From SZUA-117 sp964630795 (lineage in GTDB: Bacteria; Pseudomonadota; Gammaproteobacteria; Steroidobacterales; Woeseiaceae): 6,283 nt of DNA. Shown here in pieces: positions 1-5,427 of the stretch. The position numbers were made by a program, and so were the translations under genes. Location of the stretch: positions 1-6,283 of the forward strand of contig CAZVWF010000114.1 in the NCBI GenBank assembly GCA_964630795.1. The letters are read 5' to 3'. The stretch's first letter is position 1, and every line of letters starts with the position of its first letter. The notes below the pieces were generated by a model. It made no database searches, was not told the DNA's origin, and was given only the letters and a program-made list of their open reading frames with translations.

Positions 1-899
1 AGCTCGCCGAGATCTACACGGAGGCCGGGATGCCACCCGGTGTATTCAATGTCGTGCAGGGCGCCGCCGAGACAGGCGCCATGCTGGTGAACCACGCCGA
101 TGTCGCGAAGGTAACGCTCACCGGCTCTGTCGAGGTCGGCAAAATCGTCATGGCCGAAGCCGCGAAGGACCTCAAAAAAGTCACGCTCGAACTCGGCGGC
201 AAGTCGCCGATCATCGTTTTCGATGATGCAAATATCGACAACGCGCTGAACGCGGCGCTGGTCGGCAACTTCTACTCGTCCGGACAGGTTTGTTCGAATG
301 GCACTCGCGTATTCGTACATTCCTCCATTCACGACGATTTCGTCGAACGACTGAAAGAACGAACCGAGGCCATCCGCGTCGGCGATCCGTTCGACCCGGA
401 TACGCAACTGGGACCATTGGTCACACGGGAACACTACGAGAAAGTTGTGCGCTATCTCGATACGGCGAAGCAGAGTGCGGCTCACCACGTCTGTGGCGGT
501 GACACTGTCGATCTCGACAACGGCTACTATGTCTCGCCAGCAGTCTTTGCCGACTGCGCGGACGACATGCCCTTCGTCCGGGACGAGGTATTCGGGCCGT
601 TGATGTCGGTGCTGTCGTTCGATGACGAAGACGACGCAGTCGAACGCGCCAATCGTACGCATTTCGGTTTGTCCGGTGCCGTATTCACCGGGGATTTCGC
701 GCGCGCACATCGTGTTGCCAATCGCCTCCAGGCCGGCTCGGTATGGATCAACGACTACAACATCACACCCCCCGAGGTGCCATTCGGGGGTTACAAGCAA
801 TCAGGGTTGGGACGCGAAAACGGATTGCAGGCCATCGAGCACTACACCCAGGTCAAGACGATATACGCCAACCTCGGCGACGTACCGAAAACCTACTGA
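1..899 (+). CDS. Betaine-aldehyde-dehydrogenase-like NAD(P)-dependent aldehyde dehydrogenase, 5' end missing
   Basis: This is the C-terminal part of an aldehyde dehydrogenase; the reading frame is open at the left edge (first full codon at base 3) and stops with TGA at 897-899. About 298 residues are visible of a family length near 490, so roughly the first 190 are outside the window. Visible landmarks are the cofactor-domain LTGSVEVGK segment, the ELGGKSP motif with the general-base Glu (codon 189-191), and the catalytic Cys in SSGQVCSNGTR (codon 291-293). The C-terminal signature EVPFGGYKQSGLGREN is followed by IEHYTQVKT and LGDV. The last two and NDYNITPPEVPFGG are typical of BetB, which oxidises betaine aldehyde to glycine betaine in the cytoplasm. 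Related aminoaldehyde dehydrogenases share much of this, so the exact substrate is inferred. The gene converges on the HAD gene and overlaps it by 7 bases. No bet neighbours are visible to confirm a choline pathway. Confidence 0.9.
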   Translation, partial: LAEIYTEAGMPPGVFNVVQGAAETGAMLVNHADVAKVTLTGSVEVGKIVMAEAAKDLKKVTLELGGKSPIIVFDDANIDNALNAALVGNFYSSGQVCSNGTRVFVHSSIHDDFVERLKERTEAIRVGDPFDPDTQLGPLVTREHYEKVVRYLDTAKQSAAHHVCGGDTVDLDNGYYVSPAVFADCADDMPFVRDEVFGPLMSVLSFDDEDDAVERANRTHFGLSGAVFTGDFARAHRVANRLQAGSVWINDYNITPPEVPFGGYKQSGLGRENGLQAIEHYTQVKTIYANLGDVPKTY

Positions 900-1585
900 T
901 CGGCCTGCTGGCTCGCGCGGCAGGCACGTGCGACGAAGCCCTCGTCGAGCAAGGTGTAGTTATCGATGGCCAGGTGGCCTAACTGCCGCGCACCCTCGAT
1001 GTCATTGCTGCGATGGGTAATGGCGACCGCCCACATCCCGGCGGCTCTTGCCGCACCCAGTCCGGCAATGCTGTCTTCGAACACCAGGCAGGACGACGGT
1101 TCGACATCCAGCAGCTTGGCTGCGTGCAGAAAGCAGTCAGGCGCGGGCTTTGAATGCTCGAAGTCTTCGGCGCCGACGTAACAGCTGATGAGTTCACCGA
1201 GATCCAGTTGCATGATCGTGGCCTCTATGGATTCCCGATACGCCGACGAAACGATGGCAACGGGAATGCGGGCACTGAACGCGGCGATGATGTCCTCTGC
1301 GCCCGCGATCGGCGGTGAAGGCCGGGTCAGGCACAGATGATGAAAGGCCTGGTGAAACCGCAGCGCGAGGTCCGGTATGTCGGCAACGGCCGGTTCAGTC
1401 TCGACCATCGCATCCACGACAGACGACCAGGTCCAGCCGTAAAACGCAGTGTAATCCAGCGCTGGATCGGGCAGGCCCAGTTCGCAACACACCGAGGTAA
1501 TCGCCGGCTCGGTATTGAGTTCGCTGTCAATCAGCGTGCCGTCCATATCGAAGAAGACGGCAGCGATGTCGCGGGGTTCTTTCAC
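893..1585 (-). CDS. HAD-superfamily hydrolase (sugar-phosphatase / phosphoglycolate-phosphatase type)
   Basis: This encodes a 230-residue cytoplasmic HAD phosphohydrolase of normal family length. Motif I is FFDMDGTLIDSE, with nucleophile Asp13 and acid/base Asp15. Motif II is VSSA with Ser113, motif III is Lys146 in KPAPD, and motif IV is VFEDSIAG with Glu170 and Asp171 for Mg2+. The stretch between motifs I and II is mainly helical, as in the C1 cap of the beta-phosphoglucomutase/phosphoglycolate phosphatase subfamily. The DMDGT form of motif I fits a phosphatase better than a mutase. The start is GTG at 1583-1585; the frame is closed upstream by the stop codon of the isomerase gene, and no ATG lies before motif I. 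No convincing ribosome binding site precedes it, so translation probably depends on the isomerase gene 24 bases upstream. The substrate is unknown; the pairing with a sugar isomerase suggests a sugar phosphate. Confidence 0.88.
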   Translation of the reverse strand: MKEPRDIAAVFFDMDGTLIDSELNTEPAITSVCCELGLPDPALDYTAFYGWTWSSVVDAMVETEPAVADIPDLALRFHQAFHHLCLTRPSPPIAGAEDIIAAFSARIPVAIVSSAYRESIEATIMQLDLGELISCYVGAEDFEHSKPAPDCFLHAAKLLDVEPSSCLVFEDSIAGLGAARAAGMWAVAITHRSNDIEGARQLGHLAIDNYTLLDEGFVARACRASQQADQ

Positions 1586-1609
1586 GGTCTTAAGCTTTGA
1601 GGCATCGAC

Positions 1610-2857
1610 TCAGGATCGATAAGGCTCCCGGCCAACACCTTGCACATCGATTCCCTGCGCCGGCAGAACCTCGCACTGCAATGCATACATCGCGGCGGCA
1701 GCCTCGTCGATGGCGCGCGTGAAATCGACGGATCCCTGCAGTATCGGCTTCAACAATGCCTGGTCCTGTATGCGTGCCGGCGGATACTCATGTTCGACAA
1801 CGAGATACATTTCCGCCGGGTCGATGTCGAGCAATTCGCGTGCAGCGAGCTGGTGGTCCAGCCAGTCGACCGTGCGATTTTGCAGGTAGGCCAGCGGATC
1901 GTGGCGCGCGGTACCCGGCAGCTCGTGTTCGCAAATCGCGATCTGCTTCTTCCAGGCATTGAGATGATCGACTGGATTGTCAGATGGCTTGCCGTCGACC
2001 CAGTCGCCGCGCTCAAAAGTCTGGCCGCCGAATCCCCAGGCAGATATACCCTTCGAGTCGATGACCTGGCCCTTGACATGAAAACCATCGATCAGGAAAC
2101 CGTAGCCTTCGTCCTTCAGGTACTGGAACATCGAGCGCGTGTCCTGTCCCATCAGGACCGAGTGCGACGGGTCGTAGTGAATTCGGAACTGGTCGCCGAC
2201 ACCATGCTTCTCGCAGATACGGTGCAACGATATCCACGGCCCCGGCGCGTAGGCGATGTTGTTGTGCCAGCGGTCCAGCACGGTCCAGCCGGGCATCGGG
2301 CACTGTTCGACACGGAAGGTCAGCCCGCGCGCCCTGGCCTCTTTCAAAAGGGGAATGAACTCTGCCTCGAACATGTCCAGGTTCTGGTCCATTTCAAGGT
2401 CGTAGTTGCGCCCGACAAATCCACAAACGGCGTCCGTCTCGAGCAACACGGCTGCGTCGAACACCTTGAGCATGAAATCGTGCTTGAAGCGCCGCGCTTC
2501 GTCATCGGCCACCATCATGTTGTCGAAATAGCCGAGATCGGACAGGCCGACGCCAGTCGAAGCCATCGCCGCCTTGACCCGATCGGCGCGTTGCTGGTCG
2601 AACGGCTCCCGCAGATCCAGCGTATTGGCCACGGGGTCGAGCATCGCCTCCGGTGGCACGTCGGTCAGTGTCGGATGCAACGCGGATGACAGCTGAATGT
2701 AGGGCGAACCGATGTCGCGGGAGAATTCGAGCCACTCTTCAATTGCAAGGTCCGGATCTGCGTCGCGTATTTCGCGCGGCGTCAGTTCCTGCAGTGCAGC
2801 CGTCAGCACACTGATCTTCATGGGCTTCGGTGCGAACGGCACAGGCGTATTACTCAT
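1610..2857 (-). CDS. Sugar phosphate isomerase/epimerase-like TIM-barrel protein (xylose isomerase-like / AP endonuclease 2 fold)
   Basis: This is a 415-residue cytoplasmic protein with no signal peptide or membrane segment. It has the pattern of metal-dependent xylose-isomerase-like TIM barrels. The barrel starts near MKISVLTAALQEL (residue 13). Likely metal ligands at strand ends are Glu184 in FRVEQCP, Asp229 and His232 in HYDPSH, His260 in DGFHVKG, and Glu355 or Glu357 in VVEHEY. The length exceeds the usual 270-320 residues. Extra sequence lies around residues 263-330, including an aromatic, glycine-rich WGFGGQTFERGDW segment, and in the C-terminal tail. The ATG at 2855-2857 is preferred because a GGGGGA element precedes it by 7 bases; Met13 is a weaker alternative. 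The gene leads a likely two-gene unit with the HAD phosphatase and is divergent from the glycan cluster. The family interconverts sugars or keto-sugars, but the substrate here cannot be named. Confidence 0.82.
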   Translation of the reverse strand: MSNTPVPFAPKPMKISVLTAALQELTPREIRDADPDLAIEEWLEFSRDIGSPYIQLSSALHPTLTDVPPEAMLDPVANTLDLREPFDQQRADRVKAAMASTGVGLSDLGYFDNMMVADDEARRFKHDFMLKVFDAAVLLETDAVCGFVGRNYDLEMDQNLDMFEAEFIPLLKEARARGLTFRVEQCPMPGWTVLDRWHNNIAYAPGPWISLHRICEKHGVGDQFRIHYDPSHSVLMGQDTRSMFQYLKDEGYGFLIDGFHVKGQVIDSKGISAWGFGGQTFERGDWVDGKPSDNPVDHLNAWKKQIAICEHELPGTARHDPLAYLQNRTVDWLDHQLAARELLDIDPAEMYLVVEHEYPPARIQDQALLKPILQGSVDFTRAIDEAAAAMYALQCEVLPAQGIDVQGVGREPYRS

Positions 2858-2862
2858 TCTGA

Positions 2863-2870
2863 TTTCCCCC
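2863..2870 (-). promoter_or_regulatory. Ribosome binding site of the isomerase gene
   Basis: On the minus strand this reads GGGGGAAA. Its purine core ends 7 bases before the ATG at 2855-2857. It supports this start over the internal Met13, whose upstream bases lack a Shine-Dalgarno-like run. Confidence 0.6.
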
Positions 2871-2896
2871 GGATCACATTCGATGGTCAGGATGTC

Positions 2897-2927
2897 ATTC
2901 TAGCGAACCTTTTGCACAGCGCGTCAC
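2897..2927 (-). promoter_or_regulatory. Candidate sigma-70 promoter for the isomerase/HAD unit
   Basis: On the minus strand, GTGACG (2922-2927, 4 of 6 match to TTGACA) and TAGAAT (2897-2902, 5 of 6 match to TATAAT) are separated by 19 bases. The -10 box lies about 40 bases upstream of the isomerase ATG, leaving a normal leader. The spacing is longer than ideal and the -35 is only fair. The -35 overlaps the distal TCACAT copy, so a regulator bound there could affect this promoter. Confidence 0.3.
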
Positions 2928-3005
2928 ATCTCGCCAGACGGCTGCCGGTCGTCCACAAGCTTGCGGTATCATGAGCCTGGTTGTACAGCCGATTCGTGAC
3001 AGTCC

Positions 3006-4013
3006 ATGAACAAGAAAAAAAATGCCGCGTCCGAACGACCTCCTTCGATCCGCCCCGGATTCGCTTTGCTCGCGGCGCTGACGCTCAGCTGCCTGCCTGG
3101 AGTAGCCATGAGTGAGACCAGACCCAAGGCGATTTTCATTATCGCCGATGGCATTCCCGCCGACGTGCTCGAGTCGACGCCCACGCCAAACTTCGACGAT
3201 ATCAGCGATACCGGTGGCTACACACGCGCCTGGACAGGTGGCGAGGCCGGCGGCGAAAGCGAGAGCCCCACGGTTTCGGCCGTCGGTTACAACAGCCTGA
3301 TCACGGGGACCTGGTCAAACAAACACAATGTCTACGACAACGACATAGACAATCCCAACTACGCGTACTGGGATATCTTTCGCATTGCAAAAACACATGA
3401 CTCATCGCTCCAGACCGCGCTGTTTTCAACCTGGACTGACAATCGTACCAAGCTGATCGGCGATGGCCTGCCCGAGGCCGGGGGTTACAAACTGGACTTT
3501 GCCTTCGATGGTCTCGAACTCGACACCGGGCGATTTCCACACGACCTCCAGAGCAATTACATCCGGGACATCGATACGACAGTGGCCGGTGAAGCAGCTC
3601 GTTACGTTCGCCATGCGGGTCCGGACCTGAGCTGGGTGTATCTGCAATACACGGACGACATCGGCCACCGCTACGGTGACGGACCCGAGATGACGGCCGC
3701 TGTCTCGCTCATGGATGAATGGGTCGGCCAGATTTGGGACGCTGTAAAGGCTCGCGAGGTCTCCCACGACGAAGACTGGATGCTGGTCGTCACCACCGAT
3801 CACGGACGCAATGCCGATACTGGTCGAGGGCACGGAGGCCAGACTGAAAGGGAGCGTACGATCTGGATCTCGACGAATCACGACGCGCTGAATGAGAACT
3901 TCAGTCCCGACACCGCCATCGTCGATATTCTGCCCTCCATCGCCAAACACCTGGGCCTTTCCATGCCTGACGATATCCGCACGGCGCTCGACGGGCAGTC
4001 CTTCATCGACTGA
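3006..4013 (+). CDS. Exported alkaline-phosphatase-superfamily hydrolase (type I phosphodiesterase / nucleotide pyrophosphatase-like)
   Basis: This is a 335-residue metal-dependent hydrolase. The N-terminus has a basic KKK start, Arg16, a hydrophobic core at about residues 19-33 and a possible cleavage after AMS (residue 36), indicating export to the periplasm or beyond. Cys29 in LTLSC also permits lipoprotein processing. Superfamily landmarks appear in order: Asp48 in IIADGIP; the nucleophile region PTVSAVGYNSLITG, where Ser91 aligns best with the catalytic Thr of NPP enzymes; Asp217 and His221 in YTDDIGHRYG; Asp265 and His266 in TTDHGRN; and His276 in GHGG. These supply a complete two-zinc site. 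The CxPxR motif of formylglycine sulfatases is absent, so it is not a classical sulfatase. Such enzymes cleave phosphate mono- or diesters; the substrate here is unknown. It leads the plus-strand cluster, 25 bases before the GH109 gene, so it may act on the same glycan. No strong ribosome binding site precedes this ATG. Confidence 0.85.
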   Translation: MNKKKNAASERPPSIRPGFALLAALTLSCLPGVAMSETRPKAIFIIADGIPADVLESTPTPNFDDISDTGGYTRAWTGGEAGGESESPTVSAVGYNSLITGTWSNKHNVYDNDIDNPNYAYWDIFRIAKTHDSSLQTALFSTWTDNRTKLIGDGLPEAGGYKLDFAFDGLELDTGRFPHDLQSNYIRDIDTTVAGEAARYVRHAGPDLSWVYLQYTDDIGHRYGDGPEMTAAVSLMDEWVGQIWDAVKAREVSHDEDWMLVVTTDHGRNADTGRGHGGQTERERTIWISTNHDALNENFSPDTAIVDILPSIAKHLGLSMPDDIRTALDGQSFID

Positions 4014-4027
4014 AAACGACAACCCCC

Positions 4028-4031
4028 GAGG
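4028..4031 (+). promoter_or_regulatory. Ribosome binding site deciding the GH109 start
   Basis: GAGG lies 7 bases before the ATG at 4039-4041. The open frame extends back to 3892 inside the preceding gene, and this site together with the twin-arginine signal right after the ATG fixes the start at 4039. Confidence 0.65.
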
Positions 4032-4038
4032 TCTCATC

Positions 4039-5427
4039 ATGACCGACAACACCCGTAAACCCCGGAATCCGGATCGACGCCGGTTTTTGAAAAATGCCGG
4101 CCTCGTACCGGCAGGCCTGTACCTGCAGGCGAATGTGCCCGCGGCCGCAGCGCAGGAATCGACCGGACCGGCAAACCCGGTGGACTCGACGATGATGGGC
4201 CATGTCGCGCCTGTTCTGGATACCGTGCGGGTCGGTGTCATCGGCGCAGGTCGACGCGGCACGACCATCCTCCGGCTGCTGGCCGGTATCGACGGAATCG
4301 CGATCAATGCAATCTGCGACTCCTATGCACCGGCGATCAACAGAGCACGCGCGCTCATGGCAGGGCTCGGCGTATCCACCGCCGACTATTATGGCGGTAG
4401 CGACTACGCCTATCGCGAAATGCTGGCGCGCGATGACATCGATGCCGTTTTTGTCCTGACACCATGGTCGTGGCATACGCCGATGGCGCTCGACGTCATG
4501 AACGCGGCAAAGCATGCTTTCGTTGAAGTTCCCGCGGCGTTAACCCTGGACGAAGCCTGGCAACTCGTCGAGACGTCAGAACAAACGCGCATGAATTGCA
4601 TGATGCTGGAAAACGTCTGCTATGGGCGGCAGGAACTCATGGCACTGAACATGGTGCGCCAGGGTGTATTGGGCGAACTGTTGCATGGTGAGGCTGCATA
4701 TATCCATGAACTACGCTGGCAAATGAAAGATATCGAGGAAGGCACCGGCTCCTGGCGAACCGACTGGCACACACGCCGCAATGCCAACCTTTACCCGACC
4801 CATGGGCTGGGACCAATCGCGCAATACATGAACATCAATCGTGGCGACCGATTCGACTACCTGTCCTCGATGTCATCGCCAGCGCTGGGCCGTCAGCAGT
4901 ATGCCGCCAGGGAGTTTGACAGCGACCATCCCCGCAACCAGGCCCGTTACATCTGCGGTGACATGAACACGGCGATGATCAAAACCGTCAAGGGACGCAC
5001 GATCATGGTGCAACATGACACGACCACGCCCAGGCCCTATACCCGACATAACCTGATCCAGGGAACGAATGGCGTACTGGCCAGCTACCCGAATCGTATC
5101 GCGCTGGACGGCGACGAAACGTTTCACGACTGGGATCTCGACATGACACCCTGGCAGGAACAATTCGACCACCCGTTGTGGTTGCAACTCGAGGAAGAGG
5201 CGACAGCCAGCATCGGGCATGGCGGCATGGACTTCGTCATGTTGTGGCGACTGGCCTGGTGTCTTCGCAATGGTGTGCCGCTCGATCAAAACGTCTACGA
5301 CGCTGCGGCGTGGTCGGCAGTTACACCATTAAGCGAGGCATCAAACGGGGATCGCGGAAACTCGAAAGACTTTCCCGACTTCACGCGTGGCGCGTGGCGC
5401 ACAGCCGACGAGATCAGCATCGCCTGA
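4039..5427 (+). CDS. Tat-exported GH109-family protein, probable NAD-dependent alpha-N-acetylgalactosaminidase (Gfo/Idh/MocA fold)
   Basis: This is a 462-residue protein. It begins with a twin-arginine signal, DRRRFLK at residues 12-18, then a weakly hydrophobic stretch and a likely AAA|Q cleavage after residue 38. A Rossmann domain follows with GAGRRG (69-74) for NAD. Then come TPWSWHTPMA (141-150), VEVPAA (162-167), NCMMLENVCYGR (186-197), HGEAAYIHELR (216-226), SWR (238-240), and NLYPTHGLGP (250-259) followed by YMNINRGDRFDYLSSMSSPALG. These blocks and the length match GH109, whose characterised member is the Elizabethkingia alpha-N-acetylgalactosaminidase. That enzyme removes terminal alpha-GalNAc through transient oxidation by a tightly bound NAD+. 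The usual Gfo/Idh/MocA EKP motif is replaced by EVP, as in GH109. Tat export fits a protein folded with its cofactor before transport. It is 25 bases after the phosphatase-superfamily gene, and its stop overlaps the kinase start. Activity on GalNAc is inferred from family; some members may differ. Confidence 0.9.
   Translation: MTDNTRKPRNPDRRRFLKNAGLVPAGLYLQANVPAAAAQESTGPANPVDSTMMGHVAPVLDTVRVGVIGAGRRGTTILRLLAGIDGIAINAICDSYAPAINRARALMAGLGVSTADYYGGSDYAYREMLARDDIDAVFVLTPWSWHTPMALDVMNAAKHAFVEVPAALTLDEAWQLVETSEQTRMNCMMLENVCYGRQELMALNMVRQGVLGELLHGEAAYIHELRWQMKDIEEGTGSWRTDWHTRRNANLYPTHGLGPIAQYMNINRGDRFDYLSSMSSPALGRQQYAAREFDSDHPRNQARYICGDMNTAMIKTVKGRTIMVQHDTTTPRPYTRHNLIQGTNGVLASYPNRIALDGDETFHDWDLDMTPWQEQFDHPLWLQLEEEATASIGHGGMDFVMLWRLAWCLRNGVPLDQNVYDAAAWSAVTPLSEASNGDRGNSKDFPDFTRGAWRTADEISIA

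Larger units (their letters stand above)
2858..3005. promoter_or_regulatory. Divergent control region between the isomerase/HAD pair and the glycan cluster
   Basis: This 148-base gap separates two divergently read genes and must hold the promoters of both units unless they lie inside genes. Two copies of TCACAT occur at 2874-2879 and 2924-2929, exactly 50 bases apart. The stretch 2913-2928 (TGCACAGCGCGTCACA) matches the consensus of a CRP-type site at 7 of 10 conserved positions, with one good half. Toward the plus strand only a poor promoter is visible: TTGCGG at 2961-2966 and TACAGC at 2984-2989 with a 17-base gap. No long inverted repeat typical of a LacI- or GntR-family operator was found, and no regulator gene is in the window. 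Confidence 0.45.

Noticed and set aside
1582..1605. Seven-codon minus-strand mini-frame starting at ATG 1603-1605 whose TGA overlaps the HAD GTG start
   Set aside because: It could be a coupling device, but it has only a weak ribosome binding site and a frame this short is easily produced by chance; conservation would be needed.
1640..2689. Long plus-strand open frame (349 codons) opposite the isomerase gene
   Set aside because: It is antisense to a gene with clear metal-site motifs, shows no recognisable domain, and reflects codon bias of the real gene.
2984..2989. Plus-strand promoter using TTGCGG (2961-2966) and TACAGC
   Set aside because: The -10 matches only 3 of 6 consensus bases and has no extended -10; it is noted in the divergent region but not called as a separate promoter.
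3006..4013. Reading the exported hydrolase as a formylglycine sulfatase acting on mucin
   Set aside because: The sulfatase CxPxR signature is absent; the nucleophile segment has Ser/Thr and the two-zinc arrangement of phosphodiesterase-type members.
3892..4038. 49-codon upstream extension of the GH109 frame into the preceding gene
   Set aside because: It overlaps the phosphatase-superfamily coding end. The ATG at 4039 has a GAGG site and begins just before the Tat signal, which must be near the N-terminus.
3426..4307. Long minus-strand open frame (293 codons) across the phosphatase-superfamily and GH109 genes
   Set aside because: It spans two well-supported genes on the other strand and has no family motif.
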